64,000 bases of DNA. It comes from Setophaga petechia. Lineage: Eukaryota; Chordata; Aves; Passeriformes; Parulidae. This document shows, piece after piece, positions 27,201 through 42,200 of the stretch (positions are counted from its first letter, which is position 1; every line of letters begins with the position of its first letter). The stretch is taken from NCBI GenBank assembly GCA_024362935.1, contig JANCRA010000032.1, positions 2,852,001-2,916,000 of the forward strand, in the 5' to 3' direction. The position numbers and the translations under genes were made by a program. A model generated the notes under the pieces. The model was not told where the DNA came from. It worked only from the letters and a program-made list of their open reading frames with translations, and searched no databases.

Positions 27201-30200
27201 GAAGACAAACCCTGAGAAAAAAGCGAGCAGAAACAACAGGTTTGGGGTTTTTTTAATTGGTAAAATGATTGCACATGGAGATAAAATAAACAGAGACTCA
27301 AAAATATTATGAACTGCAGCTAATGAAACAGAGACTATAAAAAGAGTGTTTGGAAAAAATCCTTTCACCAAAACAATAGGCTGCACAATCAGCCTAAGTG
27401 TCAAGAAAGAAAGAGCTAGCTGCCTGCCTGCAAGCCAGTTGAGACTGGATGCTGAAGTTAAAGAAATGAATGTGTGATAGCCAGAAAAAAGCTGCCACAG
27501 TAAGAAACTGAGCTTGTTATACAATGAGGCTGAAAGCTGCTGTACACTTAAGCAATCAATACAGCAGAAGAGATACTACTGAATTTGTCAATCAAAAGAA
27601 CATGCTAGGTATCAGCTAAACTGTAATTCAACCATCTAACTCTTCAAACCACTCAGTTGTATAGTCACATCCTTATCCTGTTCAAGGCCCTAATAAAAGT
27701 TAACAAGTCACTGTATAAACTGAACTACCAATAAATACTTCATACACAAGCTCTGCTACAGAAAATCCAACTCCATAAAGACCATAGCTATTGCTGTCTG
27801 GAGCATACTGAAAAAGTCCTTAAAAGCTTGTGGGTTCCACAAACATATATTCTACCTCAGTTTTGAAGTGTTCTTAAACTACAGTAAAAAAGACAAATGA
27901 AATGGTATCAGTTCCAGTAATACCTTGGTTGTATAAATGTCTTCAAAAACCCCCAACAACTTGCCAATTTCCAAAGTAACATGGTTGTTAATGAAACTAA
28001 CGCCTCATTAACAACCATGGAAGAACAACCTGTCTCTTGCCCCATCCTGTCTCATCAAAATAAAACACGGAGGTGTAAACTTTATAACGACAGTACTTAG
28101 TACCACAAATTTGGTAAAAACTGCATATACACAAGGGCAAAGGAGAAACTCAACTTCCAAGTCTAAACCAAACTTAAATAGCAGTTACCCCTTGTATATG
28201 CACTTTTTACCAACTGTGTGGCAAGAACTACCCTTCTAAATAATTAAATAAGACGGGTACTGGCCACTTAAGTTGGCAATGTTTAGCAATATACTTTCTC
28301 ATATTAAATAAAGTTCAGGCAGTATAATAAAACCTATTAATAAAAATTTGGTTTACATTAGTACACTACTACTTGAGGACACAGAAAGTAACATTTCTAA
28401 ATTACTGCAGGCAAGTATGGAATTCTCAAACTACAACAGACAACCTGGTTTTCAAAAACAAAATATTCAACAAACGGAATTCATGAAAATTACACAGACT
28501 TTCCAGAGACCTAGAATGCTCTACGGACCACCCAAATTAACTCATTGTACACAGATATTCTACGTATCCAACTCAAAAGCCAACTTCAAACAATCAATTT
28601 CTCACTGGTCATGCACTGTTGTTACAACTTTTATGGAAAAAAACCCATTGGTAGTAGACTTTTAGAATTTATTTAACACCTTCTTCTCTATACTTGACTT
28701 TCTGAGAAAAAAGTGATCCTGGACAACCTGTATTTATTTTTCATTTTAAACAACTACTAACATTCTATTTTACACTCAACCTCAAGAAAGTGAGTAAAGT
28801 CTAAAATTACTCTAAAATAATTTACCCATACTGAGCAAAGGTACTAACAAGAAGCCACAGTGTCCTGCTATTACTGAGGCCACAGAGCACTGTGCTGTCC
28901 AAAGGTGTTTCTTTTCTGAAATCTCCCACATGAAAGAAATAAATTTACCCATGGTACACTTTCTGAATAATTTTAAAGAAAAAGTCTTCCATAACAACAA
29001 TTAAAGACATACATACAGACAGACTTATCTGTACCTGCTTTGCCATTCAATAGCTTTTTCTGGTAATACTGCTGTTCAAGCTGGGGGTTTGCACCAGGGC
29101 GCAGCAGTGCCTTCCCTGTACCTCTGTTACTAGTAACAGCTACTGGCTTTCCTGTGGAGAAAAAATGCATATACTTATAGGTCAATACCTATAATAGCTT
29201 ACATTTTAATAAAAGCACAATTAGGATAAGATCATAAGGATTTTTAATTTACTTTCTGTAATTTCTCTCAAGCTTAGGTGCTCTCAAGGCAGAAGGAACA
29301 GCTATGAAATGGCCTTGGAATTGTGACAATCTGTGTTAATTGCAGTCATATGTAAAGAAGAAAAGTTTTTCCAAGTGAAAATATAGCTAATACTAGTTTG
29401 TCTTTAATAACAAATATAAATGGAAGCTGTGAAATGTCACCAATAACCAAATGATTCATTAGTTTAAGATACAGCAAACATTGGACTGATTTTAAATACT
29501 TCAACATGTTTATTAGCTTAAGTAAATCAGAAAAATATACACATGCCAAAACACTTAGTTTAACTGTGCAAAACAAAAGTTCCACTTAGTTTAACTGTGC
29601 AAAACAAAAGTTTTAGTAAACTTTTGACTTCTCTGCAATATCAACACCTCCATGGTGTTTCCAAAACAAGCTAGTTTATGCACTGAAAAGTCCAGCAAAC
29701 TTCTGTGGAACAGAAAAAGTATTTGCAGAAAAGTCCTACATTCTTTATGTTCCAGTAATGAAATTTGAAACTTGGCAGGATATCAAGTTTTAAAGAACCA
29801 AACGTAGCAGAAGAATCTTTGATACAGCTGCTCCTGCCTTTGGACAGAAGAGAGCAATGGAACCACATATGCATCTTACTCTTTTCCTGGGGTCTGTGAT
29901 AGCTGGGAATGTGAGATTGTCTCCACTGCAACAAGTCCTCAAACTTGTGCACCTCTGAAGTTCAGAGTTTGCACAGAACTAGAATCTCCACTTTGAATAG
30001 TACACTTGTAGAAAACAAACCCTCCAAAATTTGCTAAGGGGCTCCACTAACTCCCCTGTGTCTTAAGGATGATCACACAACTCAGACTTCTAAATGCCAA
30101 CTGAATTGTTCCTGAATCCTCCAGGTCTTATAATATCTCATGTGTAATAGCTTAGAGAAGAAAGGAAAGGAGAAGCAAACTTCTCTTGAAAAATATGCAT

Positions 30201-33200
30201 CAGGTAGAGACAAGTAATTCTCAACCTTGACCTTTCCACTTTTCTAGTTAAACAAAGCTGCTTAAACTACTTCAGGAAGAATATTAGGCTATCCTGTTTT
30301 CTTTAATTTATCTCTTTTTCTTTTAATAGACAGTGCCCATACCCCGCTTTTTAGTATAACTGAAATTTGATTTCCAATTTCTAATATGGTAGATTAAAAT
30401 CTGAGTAAGATTATGTACAATGTCACAGAGAATAGTTACTACAGATTTAACTTCTCTCTTCTTACTTTAGATACTGAAAGGAGATAGCAAGGAGAATTTC
30501 AGTTCTCTCTTCCACTTGCTTTTGAATTGTGAGAAAATAAACAGGAATATGAAAGCTGCATGGCCTAACTACTGAAGATGCAAGAAAAAAGATTAGTACA
30601 CCAATTTAATTTTATAATTGTGCAAGTTTGATTTTTTTAAAGGCTAACTGAGTAAACTGTAACACACAAACTTAAAATACTGACCTTTGAGATCTGGTCT
30701 ATTTCGGATAGCCACAGACACAAAGAAGCAATCCATATCCACGTGCATTATACAGCTCTGTGGCTTGGCTGAGCTCGCAACAGACACATTACCTAGTATG
30801 AAGATACACCAACAGAAAACTTGAACCCTAATTTACACACTTCAGTACTACTCACAGTACTCATCAAGGTCTATTATCAAGTTTTTACCACCTCTAAACC
30901 ATAAAAATCTTTGTTTCCTCTCACCAAGAAGGTATTTACTCCGAGAAATGTAAACATAAGCAGTAGACAAACAGCCTAAACAATGAATTAACTTAGAGAG
31001 TTTCTGGTTTTTATTTTCTTATAATTAACACCTTTTACCCTAATAAGGTTCCCGAATCCAAGGAGATTAATGCATGTTGTTGGCACTGGATCTTACTTGT
31101 TCTACGTTAACACCGAATCAGAAGAGAATTGTACTCCTTTTTGTTCATCAATCAGAAGACTGCTTCAAAAGATAAAAATGTAAGTTTAGCTGCACTACGA
31201 GCTACCATTATTCTTCATGAAACACACCACAATTAGTTTTGAAAGTCCCATGCAAGTGGATTTTGTTACTGCTGTACTTGGACGCATGCAAACATTCAGC
31301 GAAGGTGAGCAGTAACTCCTCACTGAAAATCATACATGCCTAAAACACTGGAAATGCTTTCTACAAGTTCAAGTCTGCATGTCTGTGTTGCTGACCTACC
31401 AAAGGTGGCAATATCTAACAAAAAAAAAATTAACTTGAACAACGCATAAAGTGTAACAGTGAAAAAACACTTCAATACATCAAGTGAACTGTTCCACTTA
31501 ACATCTGAGTTAATTAACTGAATAATCAGAAAAATATCCTCTTGATTTTAATAATTTACATTTTGAACTCATTTGAAAAATAAGGACTGTCTTATAATGA
31601 GTGTATTTACAAATCAAGCGATCAAGTTAAGGAGCTGCTACTTGTCAACTGAATCACAGGCATTAACTATTTGAATACTCTAGGCCAAATCAAAGGGAAA
31701 ATATAAATATATTAGCTTATACCACATTTTAATTTAAAAAATACACATTAAGTAGTTCATAAGCTAACATGTTTGGTAAGTGGGGTGTCCTAACACAAAG
31801 ACAGAATCAGTAAATTTATTATCTAACAATTTTTTTGATGTGGCAATTTCTTCTATTTCAAGCGTATTTTCATATGATTACAAGTGAATAATTTTACAGC
31901 ACAGGACTCAGAATCTCTTTAAAGGTACAAAGCTAACCTTTTAATTTAAGAAGAGTGTAAACAAGAGATTCTAAAGATGCAAAATATTTTAGCTGTAACA
32001 TTTTGACTCTAATGAATTCTACATTTTTTCACTTTGGCCCTTGATGCAATGACATTAAATACTTCTCTTCACGCAAGGTTTAAAAGTCTCTTATGACACT
32101 ACTACCCACTTTAACAGACACAGAGCTATGTAAAACTCTAACTAACAAAAAAAAATTTAGATTTTAACTCACGTCCAAATGTTACTCATCTTTTAAATGC
32201 TCATGCTGAACAGTAAGGATTTTTTCTTCTCTTTTTTCCCCCCTGCAGATTTTCACAAAGCAACTACAGATTTCTGTATTAGATATACATAGTATTTTTC
32301 TCCCTTATGAATCCATATATCTTGGTGAAGTCAGAAATACTATTTCTACAAGGAAGAATTGAATATAGGCCAGAGTATCACATTAAGTAACATTTTAAGT
32401 TAAAAAAACCCAACAAAGCCAAAAGCACTTGCATCCATTAGTGTGCACTGCACCAAAGTCATCAAGTTTTTCCAGATAGTCTGACTATAATATGAATACT
32501 GAATACTAAACTATGTAGTCTCATTTGAACATTTAATGTACGAAGATATAAGGCATCTTCTTAACATAAACCTTCTTAAACAAGTATCTACCTGTGTCAG
32601 TTTTAAGTGCAGACCTGCCTGTTTTCCATTTTTTAATTTTTTCCCTTCCTGGAAAGACACCGCTGTTTTTTCTCTGCAGGCTGTTGACAAACTCTGTCAA
32701 TTCACACTTCCATGTTGATATATGATGCAGTCTTGAATGTGAATAAAAGTCAGAAATAAAACTACAATCTGAAGGTTTGGACACAGGTAAGGAAGCTGCC
32801 TTGCTAGGAGCAGGTCCAGAAGTGCTTTTTGTGCTTGAAGGCCCCTGAACAGTTGAGTGGTGAGCACCATTTATTTTAGCATTACTGTGCAAAAATGAAG
32901 ATGAGGATGAGTTACTCATAGTCCTGTGTGGACTCCACGAAAAGTCTGTATTTTTGTTGCTTTGCTGCAACTGCTGCATTGTGCAGTCTCTAAAGTCAAC
33001 CATGCCTTTGTCAGTCTTCCCCTCCTCCTGCACAGGGCCTGGAGACAACCTGCCTGCAACACCGTTGCCGGAGGGCACCAAGCAATCCTGTGTCTTTAAG
33101 GCACTGGTAGAAGTGTGTGTGTGTCCATTGAAAAGGGCAGTGCTGCCTTTATGAGACTGAATCCCGTTTTGTTTCCGTATGGGAAGAATCTCCTCCAGCT

Positions 33201-36200
33201 CTGTAAATCCAAAATCGTCACTTTCTTCTTCCTCTTCCTCATTGCAGCTGTTTATTCCATTGGGTGTGATTTCATTTTCCGTTTCATACTTTTTAATATG
33301 ATTTCTGAAACACGATATAATAATTAAATACCATATATTTTATAAATAAAGGCACATTTACATGTAATTTCAAGCTTTTTCTTATTAACTGTTCTCAATT
33401 TATACTTCAGTTACATTCCCAAGACAACTATCTCAAATTCTGAGCCACATCCTCTCCACAGCACAAAATATAACACCATACCAAAGATTTTACAGATTTC
33501 ATGTAATATTAACTAGGAGTTTACATGGGAGTGACTATGCTCACATTAGAAAAGCTATTTCCAAGGCCTTTAATCTGGCAGGCAGTCCCCCTCTGAATTA
33601 CAGTAATTATTTGTTTGTTAACAGAACTGTACTGCCACACACAGCATGAGTGCTGCAGGAATACACAAACCATCAGAAGGAGCTGTCCTTTTATCAAGAG
33701 ATGTGATTTTCCTTAACTAGTTATAAACAAACAAAGAGAAATGACAAAGTATACACAAGGAACTATTTTTTAGGAAATTATTTTAGATTAATGTTAGATC
33801 CATTTTCTTTTCTTATTGCAGTGTGATGTAATGCCCTGTTTCAGCTATCCCAGTTCCTTTCCCAGGTGCGCCAATACTTTCTCCCTTCCCTGCTGAGAGC
33901 TGTCCATCAATCTCGGCATGCCAGCAAGGGCATTGTCTGATTGGCAAAAGTTCAAAAGATGCTTCTCAGCCCTGGCAACATTGGGCCATCCAGGTGTCAC
34001 TTGTCCCCTGAGACTTCCCCCCCTCCCACCTGGTTGGTGGCATACCTACTCCTTCCCTCCCCCTCTCCCCGGGCTTAAAAGACACTGCTACCACGTGGCT
34101 CTTCGTTCTGTTGGAGCTGTTGCAACATTCAGAGGTCTGTGTGCCTGGAATAAAGCTCTGGATCAAACCCTCCAGCAGGACCCGTCTCCTTTTTCCTTCA
34201 CCATTGCCTAAAGGCTTTCCACCAGAGTAAAACTGAGTTCCTGCTTGCCTGGACTTGTCACAAGCGCCAGCTGCAATACCCAGCTAGCCAGGGGTGTCTC
34301 TGGGCTGAGACCACCACAGCTGCTGCCTTTGGTCACACAGCAAGGCCAGACGAGCCCAGGCACTTTTCATCTGGCAACATTGGAACAAACTCCAATATTT
34401 TCTCGTAATGAAAGTATCTGTTCAAGCTCTAGAAATCACTTAGCTTTGATAAAAACATGGCATATAAACCAAAGTATTCTGCCACAAACACACTAGCACA
34501 AAGACAAAGCTTCCATGCAAAACATTAATTCTGGAAATGAAAACCAAAGTCATCAAGAGTTCTATACACTCTTGATCTGCTGGAAAAAAACCCAACAAAC
34601 TGAACTATCACTCGCAGCTCCTAAAGCTAGCAATTTAAGTAAACAAAAAAAAGTGGGAAAAGATTAGCTATTCAGTACAGTACTGAAACCAGAAACTCAA
34701 TTAAGCATGAAAACAATTTGATTATCTAAATATAAATTGCAGTAAAGATAGTATTTTTGAAGAGTTGTGTGGTTGAAAATGGTATATTAAGTGGCATATA
34801 TTTAGTAGATAGGCAGGCTTTTAAAGTCATGTTTTTCAGACTACACTGACATCTTGGGAAGTCTGAATATTTTTCTCATTTAAAAAATCTTTAACAATGC
34901 AATAGTAAGAGATTGTTTAAAACATGGGCATGAAATACAGCTTAAGATATTAATTTTTTGAGACTGTTTTTATTTTCCTAAGTGTAGACAAATCCTATTC
35001 ATGTGGTGAAGTATCCTCAGCATTATGCATTACTGGATTGTAAAAAAATCAGCAGACTGTGGAAGAACTCAGATCACCAGTACAAATCAGAAAGTATAGT
35101 ATCTTCCACAGAATCCTTGGCCCTGCCTGAGTAGTAGTGTTGAACCAGGCGACATCCAGGTATCTTTTCCAACCTAAAAAATTCTATAAAGTTATTATTC
35201 TTGCCTATAAAAAACAAACACGTATTTCTGAAAAATATGCAGAAACCTTATTTAAAAAAAAATCTAGAAGAGTTTAAGTGGAATGTTCCTATCAAAATTC
35301 CAATTCCTCTGCCAGTTAAAAAGTTTTACTGGTACTTTCTCTTCAAGTCTCCTCTCAAGGTCTTGGGTGTCTTAGGATACTTTTTTATATTGTAATTTCA
35401 TTTTTCAATCCATCTGCTCTCTCAAGCATGACTTAAACCTTGGTGTTAGCATACATAATGTATGCCATGACTTCCTTTTTTTTTAAGAGGCTAAAGAAAG
35501 AGATTAACAACTAGTATGCATTCATATTCATTCCTAGGCACCTTCAGCAAAAGCAGCCATCACCAGCTTTTTATTTTTGAAATACTCACTTTTCAGCGTC
35601 AGCTATCAGAACCCTTTAATACATGCCTGTTGCTTCCATACAGATAAATGACATCCTAGGACTCCTAAGTCATATTATCAAACAAACTGTGGTGTAAAGA
35701 CTAGAGATAACCCTTGGAGTCAAGGGAACTGAGTTCTTTCCTCAACTATTTATACCTTACTTTTAGATTTCAGCACCTCAGAGCTTACAAAGCAGAAATG
35801 CCTCTTACAAAGCTGAAATGAGCTTTAAAAATGCTATTTACAAATGCAAACTCATTATGGGTGAATGATGAGCACCTGCCTTACAAAATGAGAAACACTT
35901 ACACCCTGTTGAGATCTTTAGCTATATTGCTTGGACCTGGCACAGCATCTTCAGGTTTTCGTAGGCTGTTAAAGTTGAGACCTTTCTGAACACTTGACTG
36001 CTTGGTGTAAAGCTGATACGGAATGTGCGAAAGGAGACGTCCAGCTTTAATGCTGGAAAAAAAAAAAAGAAAAACCAGGTTACTGCTTAAGAAATTTTAA
36101 AGAAATCCCAGCCTTCTATGCTAAAAGAACCCCCTTATTTGTACTTGTAGTGCCTTCCATAACCCCTTTCTCACCCTTAACTGGATTGAACTGAAAAGTA

Positions 36201-39200
36201 ATTTGTGATGTGGTGACTGGTGCAACAAAAGGTATTTGCAAAGATGTGCTGGTCAGTAGTCTACATCCATTTCTCTTTCCAACTGACACACACAAATCCC
36301 AAACATTTAATTTAAACAAACAGTCAGAAAACCCTCGCTTAGTGGTCCAGGTTATTCTACCTGAACAATAGTGACTGAGCTCTTTATCATGGAACAAATT
36401 AGGGTAGAATTTGAAAGAGGTCAGCTAGGATGTGGTTCACTGTTAAAAATTAACTACTTTTTCCATTCCACAAGGCTAATTACTTCTTCTTGTAAAAAAT
36501 TCACTGAGGCAAACTAAGCAGAAGAATAATTTCCAAACAGACCTACCATAAATATCTACAGCAATCATTCCAGTTATTTCTACTGTGTTCCAGTCTATCT
36601 CCCTCTTCTTTTTCATCTTCCACTGAAACTGCAATTATACTTGAATAACTGCTAAATTCCTTAGGGAAGCCACACACTTGGAAGTGAAATAGTCTCAAAA
36701 ATACAACACAGGAAGGTTTAATCTCTCCACCCCAACAACTGTGGCTGGCAGCAGAGATAACAGCCTTCCAACCCTACACTTCACCTCTTCTTTGTATGGA
36801 ATTCTTCATACTGGCTCAGAGATGCTGGGACTTCTTCTAGCAGAGGAACCTCTCCCATTTCGAAGCAGATTAGTATTAGCATTTAGTTTTGAAGACAGAA
36901 CTGGAGTCAGATTTTAAAGATAATTTAGCTAGGTGTTTTTCAGCACCTGAATGCTTTCTCTTGCTCGAATCTGTACTACTATCAAGGGAGCTGGATAGTA
37001 GAACAAAAGCCCTTGGGAGCTTTCTGGCTGCAATTAGAGAGAATATGGTAGGAGATCACATTTCCCAATTAGATAAATTAAAACTAGTTAAGCATATACA
37101 TATACCTGGTAAGGTTTCTATGGAAATGCAATAGCAAAACAGCCCCAAAAATATATCAATGAAATACTGTTTGATACATTAATATATATCATTCATAAAG
37201 GAGCATTATTTGCATTAAACATTGCCAAACAGAGTTAAAAATACACCTGGGAGAGTTCCAAAGCTTTCTTCTACACAAAGTGGTAATGCAGCAACTGAGT
37301 TTTTACAATGCCTGACTTGACTGTTTCTCAAAACACAATGTGAACATAGGTGCAGAACCAACTTGGTAATATTTCAGAGTAATTGCTACAATTTCAAGAT
37401 AATTAAACAAACCCACATTTATTTAAGAACTTTATTTAAGAATCTCGTGGTTTTAACTACTGGAGTAGGTGCCTTACTAGATAAACAAACAGTTGTTTTT
37501 TTCCAAACTGCATTAACATGCAGCAATAGGAATCCTAGTTAAGACGCACCATTCAACATCCTTACCCATTTCACCTTCCCAGTGTCACAGAACTCAAATT
37601 CACTTAAAAAAATTAGGTTGCAAAGGACCTCTGGAGGTCTCTAGTCCAAACACTGACCAAAGCATTATCTTTAAAGTCATATCTTAAAGTCACAGTTATC
37701 TTAAAGTCATAGGTTGCCCAGGACTAGAAGTCCACACAAATTTTGACTATCTCCAAAGGCAGAAATTCTACAACCCTCTCTAGGCACGTGTTTCACGGCT
37801 TACTGTCTTTTAACTATGAAAATTTTTTTTCTTATACTTGAACTTTTCTTTATTGCAACTTGTGACTACTGCCTCTTGTCCTCTTGCTGCACATCTTGAA
37901 GAAAAATCTGGCTCCACGTCCTTTGTAACCTCCATACAGGTAATGAAAGTTAACAATTAATGAAAGATAACAATTAGACCCCATCCTAGTCCTTTCTCCA
38001 AGCAGATCAGAACTTCCTCAGTGTCTTGAAATATATCACATGCTCATATTGGTGGGACTCCTCTGGACTGAACACTGCAGTTGTCAGTACTTTTCTTACT
38101 GAAAAGCCCAAAATCTGACACACAACTCCAGATTTAACTTCAGAAGTGTTGAACAAATTGGAAGAATAACTTGCCTTGATCTGGACTGTGGTCTTGCTAA
38201 TGCAACCAGTAGCTGTTAGCCTTGATCTCCACAAGGGCACAACTGCAGCTTCATGGGTATCTTTTAGGGTAAGACTTGAGGGTCCTGGTGGATTACTGAG
38301 TCCCTAGCCTGTCTGGCTGCATGGAACTAATTCTGTCTTGCATTCAGGACTCTGCATTTTGCTTTGCTGAATTTCATCGAGTTTCTGCCATCCCATTCCT
38401 AGTCTGTTGATGCCCTCCAAAGGGCAGACCTTCTCTACAGTGTATCAACTGTCGCCTTCTAAATCATCCACAAACTTGCTGAAGCCACTTTCCACTGTAC
38501 CACCAATGTCCGTGTTGTAAGTGAAGACATAAACTGCATCTGCCCCAGTATAAACCCTTCAGAAATGCCCTTTGTGGCTATTTGCTAGTTTGACTCTGAA
38601 CTGCTGACCACTATGGTGACCAGCTGGGCCAGTACTTTCATCCCACAGCCAGCAGCTCACTATCCAATTCATACCCCCCCAATTTGTCTTCAGTAATGCA
38701 ACAGGGGACTGTGTCAAAAGTGCAACTGTAGTCATAGCAAACGATATCTACTCCTCTCTTTTGCATTTGAAATCCTCATCAGAAAACTAGGTGTCATACC
38801 CAGAATAGGATTTTAAAATATTTTCTTCACATTTGTATTAATTCTTTAGGAAAAATATTCACCTGATTTTAAAATCAAAATAAGGAATCCACAAATACTG
38901 CTACCTCATGTTAGTTATCCTCAGTCTCTGAAAAGTGATTATAAATGTCAAAGCATGTTAAAAAAGAATACTCAAATTTGAAAGTCAAGCTCTCAGATAA
39001 TCTGAATTTGGCTTTTACTGCACAATAACCTTTCCACACTACATAATGGTAGTAGGTGTAATGGTGTATTTTTCAAATAAAGGAATGTATTTTCAAATAA
39101 AGTAATGGTGTATTTTTCAAATAAAGGAATACTGACTTAGGAAGGAAGCCTGCCTCTAATCCTCTTCATTTGTTGCAAACATGGAGAGGTAGCAAAAACA

Positions 39201-42200
39201 TACAATAAAGGGCATGCAGAAAGAATGATTTTGTCACTACAGCAACCACACTATTACTTTGCAACACTGGATTTTACAACTACTGTTACAGCAGATTTCT
39301 GTGGGATACTAAGTAAACCAAAATTCTAGAGCTACTTCCATTTAACAATAGGTTTATAAGAGTCTGACTTTAGACCATAGTTCAGAATATGCAAAGCCTT
39401 TTATGCAGCAATAAAGTTCTTCACATGCCTTACTATCCTTGAGCAAGTAACTCTGCAGAATCTTATATCGTTTCCATGGCATACTCCAAGTTATGAACAT
39501 TTCTGGTGTTTTACCTCTATGTCCTTTAGTGGGCTCTCAAAAAAATTAAATTAAATAATAGCCATTATAATGGTGCTATGTTACATTCATTAATCTTTGG
39601 AAGGCAGACAGATGCTATAGTGATAAGCACCAATAAAAGACAGGAATTAATTACTCTTTTCATTACCAGCAAAGAATTCAAGTCACATGCAATAAGTAAG
39701 GAACAGGAGACAAAAAGGAAAAGCCATGTCCCTGTATTAGCAGTCCACAACCTGAACTCAATCTTTTCTGTGCAGAGAATGTGGCAGGTGCCACGTGCCA
39801 AAGATGGCACGTGATCATCTAATTAAGGACTAAATCATAATATATGCACATAAGAAACAAATCAAAGCTCCACAGACAAACAACTTCCTCATTTTGCAAC
39901 CTTGGGTGACAAGACCAAAGATCTAACAACACTGTTTTACCAGCAGTTTGTGACAGCAATATTTTATGGTAGATTCTTAACCAAAGTGAAAAAATTGCAA
40001 ACCCATCATATTGCCTACAAGAGAAATGCAAAAGGGCACTTTACAAGACTGTGTAGTGACAGGACAAGAGGGAATGGCTTGAAGCTGACAGAGGGTGGGT
40101 TCTGATCAGGTATTAGAAAGAAAATCTTTTCTGTGAGGATCGAGAGGCACTGGAACAGATTGCTCAGAGAAGCTGTGGATGCCCCATCCCTGAATGGATA
40201 AGGCTTTGAGCAACTTCATCCAAGGTCTAGTGGAAAGTGACCTGATCCATGGCAAAGAGGCTGGAACTAGATGATATTTAAGGTCCCTTCCAAGTCTATG
40301 AAATCAGAAACTCTACATCTACTACACTAATTTTCACCATCTGATATACTGAGACCATAATTTGGTATTCCACACACAGTGAAGGATTACTTAACCACCA
40401 AGTATTCTTTAATACTGTTAAGAAGAAGGGAAACAAAAAAAGATGTGGTAGTGAAATTAGCTTCTATTCTAGATTGTGATATGAACTCTGTTCTGTTGAG
40501 ACAGTGAATTCCCCCATTTCCTTGTGCTCAAACTCATGTATCTGTCTATACTTGGTTCTTCTGACTTATTCTACAGTATAACCTTCCAGAGCCACAATGC
40601 AGAACCTGAACACAAGACACCAGGATAAAAAATTTAGGAGATTTGACATATCAGGTTCTCTTAAGTCTCTACTGAACATACACAAATTGATCTTTCCAAT
40701 CTGGTCAAAATCATAGCAAGCTCTAATGGCACCAAAAAAACCAGTCACATAAATAAAAACCACATAAACCATATTCCAAATAAAACCACACTTGCCATCA
40801 GTTTTCCAAGTCCTTAAACACAGGGGTGAGGCCCAAAAGTGTTGAGAAAAAAAATCTATCTGAAGTCTTTTTCAAACTGAGTAACTTAAAATGTCTAACT
40901 AAAGTTTAAAAATTGACCATAAAGATACATCATATGAAGCAGCTGATACAAAGGACTGAAAACCAGCAAACTGCAAATAAGATGCACTGCAGAACAGTTC
41001 TTTGCTTGTTTCTGCTGGTTATCTAGGAAAGAGGCTACTTAACAATGGCATGACACTGGCAGGATTATTTCTAGGACATGACCCTGCCTGTTCTATTTCT
41101 GTGAGTTCCTCAGATGGAAGAAGAGAGATGCAAGCCACATTAACTGCTCTATTGGCTTGGCTATTGTCTTTATCAAGGACAACTTCAGTGGATTCTATAT
41201 ATTCCAGGGAGTGGAGAAACCAAAGAGCATAAATATTTTGCAAATAAAATGCAGACTTTTTTTTCCCTTAAGTTTTTATTACTTTCTTACAAAGTCACAA
41301 CACAATAAATATTTAGATGGGTTAGTTCCAATTTTATGTGAGCACTTTTCAATTGACATCCTTCTTTATATACAGATGACATGAAACTTATGCAAAACAC
41401 ATGGCAGGAGATTTAAAACAATCACATAGTAGTTATTTAACATCTTGAGATGAAGTCTGGTCAGTTGGTTAGATATTAAATTGAATTAACAGAATAACGT
41501 TCAGTTTCCTAATATGCTTCGGACTTTCTGAATATTCTTGGTGAAGTTTCTTAAAGAACAACCCCTAAGAAACTAATCTTCAGTGTAACAGTGGTATTTC
41601 TACTCAGCTGCTCTGTGACTTAATTATTTTAAGCTAAATTATAATCTCAAAATGCAATCTTTAATTTTTTTTCTCTCCAGATTTTTCTTGGTTTCTTTTC
41701 CCCAAAAGGGGAAATCTCCAAATGCAGTAGATGTAAACTTACCTTTCCACGATCCACTCTGGCCGAACTACTTTTTCTCCTTTCAGTTCTTTTATTTTGG
41801 CATTTGGAAGATTGGTGGCAATAATGTGAGTTGTTTTTGATCTGGAATAGTACACATGGTACTGGCCTCCATGTAACATCATCAGCCGTCTTAATTCATC
41901 AGCTGAGGGATCTATAAAATTAAAACCAGAAATATTCCTGTTTAGTGTCAGCAAATACAGTGAGAGAAATAACTTTAATTGATAAATATGCCATGGTGAG
42001 AAAGAGTGCATACCATTGTTTTACTCTAGAAAAAAACAACTTCTTCAAAGAACAAATCAGAAAAACATTTGGCAAAAAATGTAGAAAACTGTGGTTTTGA
42101 AAACATTAATTCAAAATGCAAGCATTCTACTTGGTTTAGAGGAGCTTCCCACAATATGTATGGAAGAAGGCAGGAAAAAATACTCAAGTAGATGAAATGT

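Larger units (their letters stand above)
24389..29034 (-). other. REV1: REV1 intron 8
   Basis: An intron of about 4.6 kb containing a coiled-coil ORF relic (25927-26250), A-rich and G/T-rich low-complexity stretches (26609-26760), and a perfect 15-bp hairpin (27980-28019). The rest is AT-rich unique sequence. Confidence 0.8.
33305..35902 (-). other. REV1: REV1 intron 5
   Basis: An intron of about 2.6 kb containing a solo LTR (33822-34380) and a short CR1 3' end (35095-35188). Confidence 0.85.
36053..41742 (-). other. REV1: REV1 intron 4
   Basis: An intron of about 5.7 kb containing an old CR1 of about 1.2 kb, a 44-bp-period tandem repeat and a second CR1 3' end. The plus-strand ORF at 36889-37134 is not recognised. 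Confidence 0.85.

Noticed and set aside
33918..34211. 97-codon plus-strand ORF in intron 5
   Set aside because: It lies wholly inside the solo LTR and crosses its promoter and poly(A) signal, so it is not a gene.
36889..37134. 81-codon plus-strand ORF in intron 4 with a plausible helical composition
   Set aside because: No family recognised, no start context, no neighbouring exons, and its codons look like intron DNA.
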